Source of the DNA: Pseudomonas graminis
GTDB taxonomy: Bacteria > Pseudomonadota > Gammaproteobacteria > Pseudomonadales > Pseudomonadaceae
DNA length: 64,000 nt
Reading direction: 5' to 3'
NCBI RefSeq assembly: GCF_001705435.1
Contig: NZ_MDEN01000064.1
Location: forward strand, 248,001 to 312,000
Shown one piece after another: positions 1 through 7,838 of this stretch (within the stretch, counting starts at the first letter, position 1; every line of letters starts with the position of its first letter). The notes under the pieces were generated by a model that was not told where the DNA came from, ran no database searches, and saw only the letters and a program-made list of their open reading frames with translations. The translations under genes and the position numbers were made by a program.

Positions 1-1
1 G

Positions 2-1093
2 ACCTATGAATTCGGCAACCCGGACACCGAGATCCGCGCTTTCGCCAAAGGCCCGCTGGGCATGCGCGACTTGAACCTGAGCGGCCATGATTACCCGTTC
101 AAAGTGCTGGTCAGTCAGTTCCCGGCGAAAGATCAACGTCCGCCGCTGCGTTTTCTGACAGCGGTGGACACCGAAACCTTCTGGCAGACCCAACATTCCC
201 TGCTCATCGCGCTGATCAGTCTGGCCGCCGTCGGCATCCTGCTCGCGTCTGCTCTGGGTTACTGGGTGGCGCGCATCGGCCTGAAGCCGCTGACGGAGTT
301 GTCTCTGGAGGCGCGCAAACTGACGCCGCCACGACTGAGCGGGCGCCTGAAATTGTCGCATCTGCCGCCTGAACTGGATCAGTTCGTGACCTCGTTCAAC
401 TCGACGCTGGATAGGGTCGAGCAGGCCTATTCACGGCTGGAGTCATTCAACGCCGACGTTGCCCATGAACTGCGCTCTCCCCTGACCAACCTCATCGGTC
501 AGACCCAGGTGGCGCTGACCCGCGGGCGCTCGGCCGAGCATTACTTCGAGGTGCTGCAATCCAACCTCGAAGAGCTCGAACGGCTGCGCTCGATCATCAA
601 TGACATGCTGTTTCTGGCCAGCGCCGATCAAGGCAGCAAAGCCACTCAACTGACCCAGGCCTCACTCGCCCAGGAAGTGGCGAAGACCCTGGATTATCTG
701 GACTTCATTCTGGAAGACGCCCAAGTGCATGTTGAAGTGCGGGGTGATGCCAACGCGCCCATCGAAACCGCGCACTTGCGCCGGGCGCTGATCAACCTGC
801 TGCACAACGCGGTGCAGCACACCTCGCCGGGGCAGTTGATTCAGGTGGATATTCGCGATGAGGGCGATCACGTCAGCATCGGCGTGACCAACCCCGGCGC
901 GCCGATCGCCGGGGAACATCTGCCCAAACTGTTCGAGCGCTTCTATCGCGTCGATGCCTCGCGCAGCAACAGCGGCGCCAACCACGGGCTTGGCCTGGCG
1001 ATCGTCAAAGCCATCGCCCTGATGCACGGCGGCACCGTGTTCGTGCGCAGCGAGCATGGAGTGAATACGTTCGGGATTAATTTGCCGAGTTGA
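2..1093 (+). CDS. Heavy-metal-type sensor histidine kinase, 5' truncated by window edge
   Basis: The frame is open from base 2, so the true start lies upstream; the first ATG in the window (base 62) is internal. Visible parts are the end of a periplasmic sensor region, one membrane segment (bases about 197-270), a HAMP linker, the H-box AHELRSPL (His codon at about 464), the N-box LINLLHNAVQH, the F-box FERFYRVDAS and the G-box GLGLAIVKAI. All kinase elements are intact. Together these fit the CopS/CusS/IrlS group of metal-responsive kinases, which phosphorylate an OmpR-type regulator normally encoded just upstream and outside this window. The metal cannot be told from this fragment. Family assignment is firm; the individual gene name is not. 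Confidence 0.85.
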   Translation, partial: TYEFGNPDTEIRAFAKGPLGMRDLNLSGHDYPFKVLVSQFPAKDQRPPLRFLTAVDTETFWQTQHSLLIALISLAAVGILLASALGYWVARIGLKPLTELSLEARKLTPPRLSGRLKLSHLPPELDQFVTSFNSTLDRVEQAYSRLESFNADVAHELRSPLTNLIGQTQVALTRGRSAEHYFEVLQSNLEELERLRSIINDMLFLASADQGSKATQLTQASLAQEVAKTLDYLDFILEDAQVHVEVRGDANAPIETAHLRRALINLLHNAVQHTSPGQLIQVDIRDEGDHVSIGVTNPGAPIAGEHLPKLFERFYRVDASRSNSGANHGLGLAIVKAIALMHGGTVFVRSEHGVNTFGINLPS

Positions 1094-1143
1094 GGCGGGC
1101 ATCTGGGTTGGCGTGCGGAAAAACCATGCCGCACACAATCCAT

Positions 1144-1235
1144 TGTGGGAGTGAGCTTGCTCACGAAGCGGTGGGTGCATCCGCATCGTCTTCAGCGGCC
1201 GGAAGGCAGTCTTCGCGAGCAAGCTCACTCCCACA
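1144..1235. repeat. REPIN: inverted pair of REP arms
   Basis: The arm TGTGGGAGTGAGCTTGCTC (1144-1162) is mirrored by GAGCAAGCTCACTCCCACA (about 1217-1235), leaving a 54-base spacer. This is the common Pseudomonas REP doublet. The same arms, with TAGGAG in place of GGGAG, recur at 40419-40547. Confidence 0.85.
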
Positions 1236-1275
1236 GGTCCAGCAGCGTCACCGAGCTACCGACTTCACCCCCTTG

Positions 1276-1382
1276 ATGATCGTTCCCACGCTCTGCTTGG
1301 TAACGCCGCCGGGGATGCTCCGCGTTTGAATAACGCGGAGCATCATGAGCGGCATTCCCACGCGGAGCGTGAGGAACGATCA
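1276..1382. repeat. Second REP-type inverted element (GATCGTTCCCACGC family)
   Basis: TGATCGTTCCCACGCTC at about 1276-1292 is mirrored by GAGCGTGAGGAACGATCA at about 1365-1382, with a smaller inner hairpin (GATGCTCCGCGTT / AACGCGGAGCATC) around 1314-1344. The 1344-1382 part recurs almost unchanged at 2198-2236. With the REPIN at 1144-1235 this accounts for the gene-free stretch 1094-1422. Confidence 0.75.
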
Positions 1383-1422
1383 CAGCGCACAATAGCGAGG
1401 CCGCATGAATCGCACCTACCGA

Positions 1423-1596
1423 CTAAGCTCTGCGCTTTTTCAACTCGCGCCTCAAGCGCGTGTTGTCCACGGCAAGCGACACAACTATCAAAGTGCTCAG
1501 TAGCTCAAAACCGCTCAGCCCGGCGTAGTGCCAAAACACCCAAGCGGCAAAGGCGACGATCACCGCGACTGTCAGTAGCAAGACTGAGTCTTTCAC
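1423..1596 (-). CDS. Small two-segment membrane protein; possible immunity partner
   Basis: The product is 57 residues starting at GTG (1596-1594), which overlaps the stop of the upstream gene in a GTGA junction and so suggests translational coupling. The frame is open further upstream, but the longer form runs through the neighbouring coding region and is unlikely. The protein is almost all membrane: one segment at residues about 4-23, a second at about 27-45, and a basic cytoplasmic tail (RLRRELKKRRA). I recognise no named family. Its size, membrane nature and coupling to a glycine-rich hydrophobic protein would suit an immunity protein for a membrane-active toxin, but that is inference. 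Local base composition is AT-richer than the core genes. Confidence 0.55.
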   Translation of the reverse strand: MKDSVLLLTVAVIVAFAAWVFWHYAGLSGFELLSTLIVVSLAVDNTRLRRELKKRRA

Positions 1597-2018
1597 ACTA
1601 CATGTCCCAAGAATCGATAAGTGGTTTTGCCCGGAGTGGCGGCTTGGTATATGCCTGGATACATGTGTAGGCAATGGACAAGCCAGTCAGTCCTCAGGTT
1701 ATGTGTTTGGGCGGTGAGAAGCACGTCGGATAAAGTCGCGCCGTTACCAAGCACTCTTCCGGTAGCAACGGCAATGCTTCCAATCACCGCACCCAAATAG
1801 AACGCCGCCGAGCATGCTCCGACGATTGCCAGTTGCTCTAATTTGGTACCCGCGCGCAAAAGCTCATTAATGGTCACTTTTTTACCGAATTTCTCGACCT
1901 GGCTGAGAAGCGTCGTCGCTGTCGCAACCGCGCTCGTGACAGAGCCAAAAAGCGATTGAGGCGCAGGCAGGCCCATGCTCTCCATGTTTTCTTTGAAGTA
2001 CTGGTAGAAATCTGACAC
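1593..2018 (-). CDS. Conserved-looking hydrophobic protein, possible glycine-zipper pore-forming effector
   Basis: The product is 141 residues from a GTG at 2018; no in-frame ATG lies between there and the upstream stop at 2058-2060. No convincing ribosome site precedes it, so the start is uncertain and the gene could be 5' truncated. Residues about 1-60 look amphipathic and helical. Residues about 62-88 form a small-residue-rich hydrophobic stretch with GxxxxxxxxxGxxxG-like spacing (AFYLGAVIGSIAVATG). The C-terminal 45 residues are soluble. The layout recalls glycine-zipper pore-forming type VI effectors such as Tse4, but I cannot confirm homology. The next gene overlaps by 4 bases and encodes a tiny membrane protein. 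The pair lies between two copies of a 39-bp repeat. Confidence 0.5.
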   Translation of the reverse strand: MSDFYQYFKENMESMGLPAPQSLFGSVTSAVATATTLLSQVEKFGKKVTINELLRAGTKLEQLAIVGACSAAFYLGAVIGSIAVATGRVLGNGATLSDVLLTAQTHNLRTDWLVHCLHMYPGIYQAATPGKTTYRFLGHVV

Positions 2019-2197
2019 CGAAGCAATTCCCGCATAACCAATCCAAGGTGGCAGATGCTATGGGACTTGCGGCGGGATGGATGGGCGGTAATGCCACTCT
2101 GATGGTAGGAAGTTTCCGAACCCCTAGGAGGATCAGGCCTACATAATTTCGAAGTTCGTTCCCAAGTCCGCCTCCACATTAAAGGAACTCGGAGAGT

Positions 2198-2261
2198 CAT
2201 GAGCGGCATGCCCACACGGAGCGTAAGGAACGATCAGCAGGTAAACCGTGAGGAACGATCA
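2198..2261 (+). repeat. Second copy of the 39-bp repeat plus a partial third
   Basis: Bases 2198-2236 match 1344-1382 at 36 of 39 positions in the same orientation. A shorter derivative (ACCGTGAGGAACGATCAA) follows at about 2244-2261. The two full copies bracket the 1423-2018 cassette. The rest of 2019-2286 shows no gene I can support. Confidence 0.75.
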
Positions 2262-2286
2262 ATCTGCCGATCAGGCCGGACGGCGA

Positions 2287-2628
2287 TCAACCCTTCTTCA
2301 CAAACTCCGACTTCAGCTTCATCGCGCCGATGCCGTCGATTTTGCAGTCGATGTCGTGATCGCCGTCCACCAGGCGGATGTTTTTGACTTTGGTGCCGAC
2401 CTTGACCACCAGCGACGAGCCTTTGACCTTCAGGTCTTTGATGACTGTGACGGTGTCGCCGTCCTGCAGGGTGTTGCCCACAGCGTCCTTGATCACCTTG
2501 GTGTCATCGCCCGCTTCGGCGCTGGCGCCGTCAGCCGACCACTCGTGGGCGCATTCCGGGCACACGAGCTGGCTGCCATCTTCGTAGGTGTACTCGGAAC
2601 TGCATTTTGGGCACGGCGGTAAGCTCAC
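2287..2628 (-). CDS. yjdM: YjdM/PhnA-family zinc-ribbon protein
   Basis: The product is 113 residues, the usual length for this family. The N-terminus has a zinc ribbon with two Cys pairs (CPKC at residues 6-9, CPEC at about 23-26). The C-terminal domain contains DGDTVTVIKDLKVKGSS and DGDHDIDCKIDG, typical of the YjdM/PhnA family. The old name links it to alkylphosphonate use, but it is not the phosphonoacetate hydrolase also called PhnA, and no phn genes are nearby. Biochemical role is uncertain. It is divergent from the DUF1810 gene. Confidence 0.9.
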   Translation of the reverse strand: MSLPPCPKCSSEYTYEDGSQLVCPECAHEWSADGASAEAGDDTKVIKDAVGNTLQDGDTVTVIKDLKVKGSSLVVKVGTKVKNIRLVDGDHDIDCKIDGIGAMKLKSEFVKKG

Positions 2629-2780
2629 GGCGGATCTCGCATCAGAGGAATAGGCGCAGGATTATAAGGGTTTTTACGCGGTTGAGGAGCAGGCGCCTGA
2701 AAGTGCTGGAAACATCACTCGCTGCTGTAGTCTCAATCGCAAGCGCGGCGAGGTGCCGCGATCAGGGCGAGGCGTCAGCA

Positions 2781-3215
2781 ATGAACGATTCATTTGACCT
2801 GCAACGATTTGTCGAAGCGCAAGCGTCGATGCACGAACGCGCACTGGCGGAACTGAAGTCCGGGCGCAAGCAGTCGCACTGGATGTGGTTCGTGTTCCCG
2901 CAACTGGCCGGTCTGGGCCACAGCGACATGGCTCGGCGGTACGCGATCAGTGGGCGTGACGAGGCGATTGCCTATTTGCAGCATCCGGTATTGGGCGAAC
3001 GGTTGGCGCGCTGCTGCGAGGCGTTGCTTGAATGGAAAAACCGCAGCGCAATGCAGATCATGGGCTCGCCGGATGACATGAAGCTGCGATCGAGCATGAC
3101 GCTGTTCGCAGCGGTGGCGCCGGATACGCCGGTTTTCCAGCAGGTGCTTGAGGCGTTTTTCGACGGCAAGCCGGATGCCGTCACGCTGTCGAAGCTGGGC
3201 GGAGGCAGGCTGTAG
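2781..3215 (+). CDS. DUF1810 family protein
   Basis: The product is 144 residues. I chose the ATG at 2781 because the family begins close to the FDLQRFVEAQ motif and GAGGCG lies about 8 bases upstream; the frame is open to 2607 but the extra N-terminus is arginine-rich and unlike the family. Diagnostic motifs are SHWMWFVFPQLAGLG (about 34-48), a YLxHPVLGERL segment and the SSMTLFAAV stretch. These are small cytosolic proteins of calpastatin-like name but unknown function, often single genes. Nothing around it suggests a pathway. Confidence 0.88.
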   Translation: MNDSFDLQRFVEAQASMHERALAELKSGRKQSHWMWFVFPQLAGLGHSDMARRYAISGRDEAIAYLQHPVLGERLARCCEALLEWKNRSAMQIMGSPDDMKLRSSMTLFAAVAPDTPVFQQVLEAFFDGKPDAVTLSKLGGGRL

Positions 3216-3227
3216 CCGCCCGCCCCC

Positions 3228-4115
3228 TCAGGCCAGCGCCGTGTCCATCACCATCATCAAGCAGAACCCGACCAGCAATCCGAAGCTGGCGATTTTGTCG
3301 TGACCGTTGCGGCGGGATTCGGGGATGACTTCGTGGGTCACCACCAACAGCATCGCCCCCGCCGCCAACGCCAGTCCTACCGGCAACAGTAACGCAGCCA
3401 CCTCCACCAGCCAGGCGCAGAGCACGGCGAACACCGGCTCGACCAACCCAGACGCCGCGCCGATCAAAAACGCCTTGAGCCGCGACATGCCGGCAGACGC
3501 CAGCACCAGCGCGATGACCAGCCCTTCCGGCACGTCCTGAATGGCAATACCCATTGCCAGGCTGTCGGCGTGGGCCAGACCACCACCCGCCGACACGCCC
3601 ACCGCCATCCCTTCGGGAATGTTGTGGGCAATGATGGCGATGACAAACAGCCAGATGTTCGAGGGGATCGTCGGTTTCCCGGCCACCTCCGATAACGGTG
3701 ACCCTCTGGAAATCAGCGTGTCGACCAGAAACAAACCGGCCGCGCCGAGCAGTATCCCGAAGCTGATCAACGCTCCCGCGCCCCACGGGGTAAAGCCCAG
3801 ATCATGGGCCGCGCCCAGGCCCGGCACAATCAACGAAAACGCTGTCGCCGCCAGCATGATGCCGGCGCCGAAACCCAGCAGGCCATCGGACACTGCCACC
3901 GGCATGCCGCGGATCACCAGCACCGGCACGGCGCCCAGGGCAGTGCCCAACGCGCAGATGGCGCCGCCTTCCAGCGCTCGCAACATTCTCGGCTCAAGTG
4001 CAACCCATGAGAGTCCCTGGGCCACCAGCAGAGCGGTGCCCACGAGGACCAGAATCGAGCCCAATGCCAGCCGCAATAACCGCACGCTGCCGAGAGCCAG
4101 TATGTCCGAACGCAT
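3228..4115 (-). CDS. ZIP family divalent metal transporter (GufA-like)
   Basis: The product is 295 residues with about eight membrane segments. The metal-site motifs are HNIPEGMAVG in the fourth segment and QDVPEGLVIA in the fifth, the His/Gln pattern of GufA-type ZIP proteins. Proteins of this type move zinc or related metals into the cytoplasm down a gradient. The gene is just downstream of sodA on the same strand, as in P. aeruginosa where a ZIP gene (PA4467) follows sodM. Manganese or zinc supply during iron starvation is a reasonable but unproven role. The gap to sodA is only 29 bases, so they are probably co-transcribed. Confidence 0.88.
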   Translation of the reverse strand: MRSDILALGSVRLLRLALGSILVLVGTALLVAQGLSWVALEPRMLRALEGGAICALGTALGAVPVLVIRGMPVAVSDGLLGFGAGIMLAATAFSLIVPGLGAAHDLGFTPWGAGALISFGILLGAAGLFLVDTLISRGSPLSEVAGKPTIPSNIWLFVIAIIAHNIPEGMAVGVSAGGGLAHADSLAMGIAIQDVPEGLVIALVLASAGMSRLKAFLIGAASGLVEPVFAVLCAWLVEVAALLLPVGLALAAGAMLLVVTHEVIPESRRNGHDKIASFGLLVGFCLMMVMDTALA

Positions 4116-4144
4116 AAATCGCCTTATCCGGGGTCTGGTAGGGA

Positions 4145-4756
4145 TCAGCCGAGCGCCGCTGCGTAGCGCTTGGCAACTTCATCCCAGTTGACGACGTTGT
4201 AGAACGCAGCGATGTAGTCCGGACGACGGTTCTGGTAGCGCAGGTAATAGGCGTGCTCCCAGACGTCCAGCCCGAGGATCGGCGTGTTGCCCTTCATGAG
4301 CGGGCTGTCCTGATTGCCGCTGCTTTCCACGATGAGTTTTTTGTCCGGCGTGACGCTCAGCCAGGCCCAGCCGCTGCCGAAGCGCGTCAACGCTGCTTTG
4401 GTGAAAGCGTCCTTGAACGCCTCGAATCCGCCCACTTGCTCGTCAATCGCCTTCGCCAGCGCACCGCTTGGCACGCCGCCACCTTGGGGGCTCATCACCT
4501 CCCAGAATAGCGAATGGTTGGCATGCCCGCCGCCCTGATTGATCACCGCCGGGCGCAGTTTTTCCGGAAGCTCGGCCACGCTGGCAACCAGCTTCTCGAT
4601 CGGCCACTCCGCGTATTCGGTGCCCTCGACGGCTGCGTTGAGGTTGTTGATGTAGGTCTGGTGGTGCTTGCTGTAGTGAATTTCCATGGTCTGCGCGTCG
4701 ATGTGGGGTTCGAGCGCATCGTAGGCGTAGGGCAAGGCAGGCAAGGTAAAGGGCAT
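4145..4756 (-). CDS. sodA: Manganese superoxide dismutase
   Basis: The product is 203 residues from the ATG at 4756, with GGAG nine bases upstream; a longer reading from 4771 overlaps orfX and is not needed. It converts superoxide to oxygen and peroxide. Metal ligands are in IHYSKHHQTY, GGHANHSLFW and DVWEHAYYL. GGGHANHSLFWEVM and the overall match to P. aeruginosa SodM mark it as the Mn enzyme and not the SodB Fe enzyme. It begins one base after the stop of orfX, so it is the last or next-to-last gene of the fagA-orfX-sodA unit, known in P. aeruginosa to be switched on when iron is scarce. Confidence 0.95.
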   Translation of the reverse strand: MPFTLPALPYAYDALEPHIDAQTMEIHYSKHHQTYINNLNAAVEGTEYAEWPIEKLVASVAELPEKLRPAVINQGGGHANHSLFWEVMSPQGGGVPSGALAKAIDEQVGGFEAFKDAFTKAALTRFGSGWAWLSVTPDKKLIVESSGNQDSPLMKGNTPILGLDVWEHAYYLRYQNRRPDYIAAFYNVVNWDEVAKRYAAALG

Positions 4757-4757
4757 G

Positions 4758-5234
4758 TCAGTGGACTCCATACGAGAGGGTGCCGGCGCGAGCGGCGTGG
4801 TGCTGAAGCGCCGAGCGGGAATGTTCGCCGCGGCTGTTGAGCAGGCGTTGGGTGCGTGGGTACTCGCCGTATTGGCCGACGAAACCCAAGAGTTCGCTGT
4901 AGGTTTTATTACTGTGCCGCAGCGCTGCCTGTCGCAGGGCGGGCGTCATTTGCGGGTCCTGAATCACATTCAGCATCCGCTGATGCACGGCGCAGAGGTA
5001 TTCGGCGCTCTCCTCGGGCTGACCCAGACTCAGGTGCAGATCCGCCAGGTTGTGATGAGAAATCACGAACGCCGCAACGGCCTCATCGGCGACGCTCCAA
5101 CGGTCGAAGAGCACCTGCGCCAGCGCGAGGGCTTGCAGGTACAGCTCGCGCGCATCGATCAAGTCGCCTCGGTTAAAGCAACTGTTACCGCTCAGGATGG
5201 TACGTTTCCATTGCTCCATGGCGCAGGTCCTCAC
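4758..5234 (-). CDS. OrfX, TPR-like protein of the sodM operon
   Basis: The product is up to 158 residues. The GTG at 5234 overlaps the fagA stop as GTGA, which suggests coupling; an ATG at 5219 is an alternative that gives 153 residues. The sequence is helical with repeat-like segments (RGDLIDARELYLQALALAQ, SHHNLADLHLSLGQPEESAEYL) typical of tetratricopeptide folds. It corresponds to the unnamed ORF between fumC and sodM in P. aeruginosa (PA4469). Function is unknown; a role linked to manganese SOD or iron starvation is inferred only from the conserved position. Confidence 0.85.
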   Translation of the reverse strand: MRTCAMEQWKRTILSGNSCFNRGDLIDARELYLQALALAQVLFDRWSVADEAVAAFVISHHNLADLHLSLGQPEESAEYLCAVHQRMLNVIQDPQMTPALRQAALRHSNKTYSELLGFVGQYGEYPRTQRLLNSRGEHSRSALQHHAARAGTLSYGVH

Positions 5235-5662
5235 GAGTGGCGCCGGCGATCAAAAGCCGTCGGCAGGGCGTTTTGCGGATTCGATGGCGCGGGGTCGGTC
5301 AGAGGAATCGACGGCAGCAGTGCGCAGGTCGCCAGACGCTGAGCGAAGGCCTGAACCCGTTGCTGTTGCGCAGCGGATTTGGCGAGCGCCTGCATGTCAC
5401 GCAGCGGACGCCATGCCTGGTCCAGGCACAGACAACGCCAATGCCAGGGCAGCGCGGTGTCGCTGGCGGTGTCGACCAGCAGGCGAAAGGTGCTTTCACA
5501 GATGAGGGATTTGGGCGTGGCGGTGAAGCGCGCCAGATAGCGGCCTTCCGCAAGGTAGTGTTCGATGAGCCGCGGCTCGTCCGGATCCAGCGCGCAGCGA
5601 ATCCGCAGACTCAATGCGCGCCAGTGTTCCAGGTACGGCGACTCGTGCAGAACAGTGCCCAT
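5231..5662 (-). CDS. fagA: FagA-like iron-regulated small protein
   Basis: The product is 143 residues and the first gene of the operon, as fagA is in P. aeruginosa (PA4471). Features I associate with FagA are the N-terminal HWRALSLRIRCALDPDE and the central LPWHWRCLCLDQAWRPLR segment with conserved Trp and Cys. There is no signal peptide or membrane segment. The function of FagA is unknown. In P. aeruginosa fumC follows it; here orfX follows directly with a 4-base overlap. A candidate Fur box lies 22 bases upstream. Confidence 0.75.
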   Translation of the reverse strand: MGTVLHESPYLEHWRALSLRIRCALDPDEPRLIEHYLAEGRYLARFTATPKSLICESTFRLLVDTASDTALPWHWRCLCLDQAWRPLRDMQALAKSAAQQQRVQAFAQRLATCALLPSIPLTDPAPSNPQNALPTAFDRRRHS

Positions 5663-5683
5663 GACCGAGGCCCACTTAACGAA

Positions 5684-5698
5684 TGAGATTTATTATTA
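5684..5698 (-). promoter_or_regulatory. Candidate Fur box upstream of fagA
   Basis: The plus-strand string TGAGATTTATTATTA matches the 7-1-7 Fur consensus TGATAATnATTATCA at 11 of 14 scored positions, in an AT-rich patch just upstream of fagA. The family operon is Fur-controlled in P. aeruginosa. Hand alignment only. Confidence 0.5.
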
Positions 5699-5764
5699 AA
5701 TGAGTTTAAGAATCAACACAACCCCGGAGATGTATTGAGTCAGCTGCAGTGTCTGAAAGCGCCC

Positions 5765-5800
5765 ATAAAAAAGGCCCGCACCGAAATCGGGGCAGGCCTT
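5765..5800 (-). terminator. Rho-independent terminator of pmbA
   Basis: On the minus strand an AAGGCCTGCCCC / GGTGCGGGCCTT stem closes a short ATTTC-type loop and runs into a T6 tract ending near 5765. It is placed 29 bases after the pmbA stop and separates it from fagA. Confidence 0.88.
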
Positions 5801-5828
5801 GGGGGTGAAGCGCTAACGCAGAGCGGAA

Positions 5829-7175
5829 TCAGCTACCCGCCACCATCATCTTCTCGATCAGCACAGAACCGGTGCGGATGTTGCTGCGCAGCTCCAGATC
5901 ACTGCCCACGGCAACGATTTGCTTGAACATGTCGCGCATGTTGCCGGCGATGGTCACTTCCTGAACCGGGAACTGGATCTCGCCATTCTCGACCCAGAAA
6001 CCCGCAGCGCCACGGGAATAATCGCCGGTGACCATGTTCAGGCCGCTGCCCATCAACTCGGTGACCAGCAGCCCGCGCCCCATGCGGCGGATCAGCGCCG
6101 CCTGGTCTTCGGTGCCGTGGCTGACGAACAGGTTATGCACGCCACCCGCGTTCGCGGTGCTCGGCAGGCCCAGTTTGCGGCCCGAATAGGTGCTGAGGAT
6201 GTAGGAAACCAGATCGCCATTTTCGACAAACGGCTTGGCGTAGGTCGCCAAGCCATCGCCGTCGAACGCGGAACTGCCCATGGCGCCGATTAGATGCGGA
6301 CGCTCGTCGATGGTCATCCACTCGGGGAACAGACGCTGACCGATCGCGCCTTCGAGGAATGAAGACTTGCGGTACAGGTTGCCGCCAGAGATCGCGCCCA
6401 GCAAACTGCCGAACAGACCGCCCGCCAGCTCGGCGGAGAACAGCACAGGCACTTCGCAGGTCGGCACCGGCCGCGCGCCCAGCCGGCTTGCGGCACGCTC
6501 GGCGGCTTTCTGGCCGATCAGCCGGGCGTCCATCAACAGCTCGCCACGGCGATTGACGTCATACCAGTAGTCGCGCTGCATCTGCCCTTCGCCTTCGGCG
6601 ATCATCACGCAGCTCAGGCTGTGGCGGGTCGACGCGTAGCCGCCGATGAAGCCGTGGCTGTTGCCATAAACGCGGCAGCCCTGATGCACGTTCAGCGTGG
6701 TGCCGTCGGCGTTCTTGATCCGGCTGTCGGCGTCGAAGGCGGCCGCTTCACAGACCAGCGCACGTTCGATGGCCTGCTCGGGGGTGATGTTCCACGGGTG
6801 ATAAAGGTCGAAATTCGGCTGGTCTTTGGCCATCAACGCAGCGTCGGCGAGCCCCGAGGCCTCGTCTTCCGACGTGTGCTTGGCGATGGCCAGCGCGGCG
6901 GCAACGGTCTCGCGAATGGCGTCGGGGCCGCTCGCGGAAGTGCTGGCTGAACCCTTGCGGTGGCCTACGTACAAGGTGATGCCGAAACCTTGATCGCGGT
7001 TGAATTCGACAGTCTCGACTTCGCGCTGGCGAACCGTGGTGGACAGGCCCTGCTCCAGCGACACGGCGACTTCACACGCGGTCGCGCCCTGACGTTTGGC
7101 TTCAGCGACGATCTGCTCGACCTGCTGTTGCAATGCCGGCAAAGCCTGCGGGCCGACGCTTTCTGATGCACTCAT
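5829..7175 (-). CDS. pmbA: Metalloprotease-related protein PmbA (TldE)
   Basis: The product is 448 residues from the ATG at 7175; the frame opens at 7190, but homologs start near the MSAS position. It is the inactive-site partner of TldD: it lacks the HExxxH motif seen in TldD but has the family's C-terminal GxNMVTGDYSRGAAGFWVENG pattern. The TldD/TldE heterodimer is a cytosolic zinc protease that trims peptides such as microcin B17 and degrades unfolded substrates such as CcdA. It sits close to tldD with only yjgA between them on the other strand, as in other Pseudomonas. Confidence 0.95.
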   Translation of the reverse strand: MSASESVGPQALPALQQQVEQIVAEAKRQGATACEVAVSLEQGLSTTVRQREVETVEFNRDQGFGITLYVGHRKGSASTSASGPDAIRETVAAALAIAKHTSEDEASGLADAALMAKDQPNFDLYHPWNITPEQAIERALVCEAAAFDADSRIKNADGTTLNVHQGCRVYGNSHGFIGGYASTRHSLSCVMIAEGEGQMQRDYWYDVNRRGELLMDARLIGQKAAERAASRLGARPVPTCEVPVLFSAELAGGLFGSLLGAISGGNLYRKSSFLEGAIGQRLFPEWMTIDERPHLIGAMGSSAFDGDGLATYAKPFVENGDLVSYILSTYSGRKLGLPSTANAGGVHNLFVSHGTEDQAALIRRMGRGLLVTELMGSGLNMVTGDYSRGAAGFWVENGEIQFPVQEVTIAGNMRDMFKQIVAVGSDLELRSNIRTGSVLIEKMMVAGS

Positions 7176-7268
7176 GACGTTCTCCATCAAATTCTGATTT
7201 CAGCAGCCGGGCCGGACAACCGGGCCCTGACTGGTTATCATGGCGGCGTTTATTTGCGGACGGCCCCC

Positions 7269-7790
7269 ATGGTTGATTCTTACGACGACTCCTTCGACGG
7301 AGAGAAAAGCAAAACCCAGGTCAAACGAGAGCTTCACGCTCTGGTGGAGCTGGGCGAACGCTTGACGACATTCAAGCCCGATGTGCTGGCCAAGCTGCCT
7401 CTGACCGACCCTCTGCGTCGGGCACTGGCCGATGCTCCCAAGCACACCGCGCACATTGCGCGCAAACGCCACATTCAATTCATCGGCAAGCTGATGCGCG
7501 ATCAGGATCTGGATGAAATCCTGGTGCTGCTCGATCAGCTTGACGCCTCTACGCGCCAGTACAACGAGCGCTTTCACAATCTGGAACGCTGGCGTGATCG
7601 CCTGGTGACCGGTACCGACGACGTGCTTGAGCAGTTCGTCAGTGAGTACCCGGACGCCGACCGTCAGCAACTGCGCTCGCTGATCCGTCAGGCTCAGCAT
7701 GAAGCTGCGCAGAACAAGGCCCCTACCGCGACCCGCAAAATTTTCAAATACATCCGCGAGCTAGACGAAAGCAAACGCGGACTGCGCTAG
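7269..7790 (+). CDS. yjgA: Ribosome biogenesis factor YjgA (DarP)
   Basis: The product is 173 residues from the ATG at 7269 (MVDSYDDSFDGEKSKTQVKRE). It is highly charged, with the family pattern SKTQVKRELHALVELGERL near the N-terminus and the C-terminal ATRKIFKYIRELDE. E. coli DarP/YjgA binds late 50S precursors and assists maturation of the peptidyl transferase region. It is transcribed alone between tldD and pmbA, on the opposite strand to both. No terminator with a clear T-run was seen after it. Confidence 0.93.
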   Translation: MVDSYDDSFDGEKSKTQVKRELHALVELGERLTTFKPDVLAKLPLTDPLRRALADAPKHTAHIARKRHIQFIGKLMRDQDLDEILVLLDQLDASTRQYNERFHNLERWRDRLVTGTDDVLEQFVSEYPDADRQQLRSLIRQAQHEAAQNKAPTATRKIFKYIRELDESKRGLR

Positions 7791-7838
7791 AACTGCTGCG
7801 CCGTTTGAATCACTCAACCGGCGCAAGCCCCTCGATTA

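Noticed and set aside
1090..1329. 79-residue plus-strand frame after the sensor kinase
   Set aside because: Runs through a REPIN; translated repeat DNA.
1874..2215. Short minus-strand frames upstream of the 141-residue gene, possible N-terminal extension
   Set aside because: They are in other frames, an in-frame stop lies at 2058-2060, and no single clean frameshift joins them convincingly.
5674..5730. Transcription terminator for fagA side
   Set aside because: AT-rich patch lacks a GC stem; read instead as promoter/Fur-box region.
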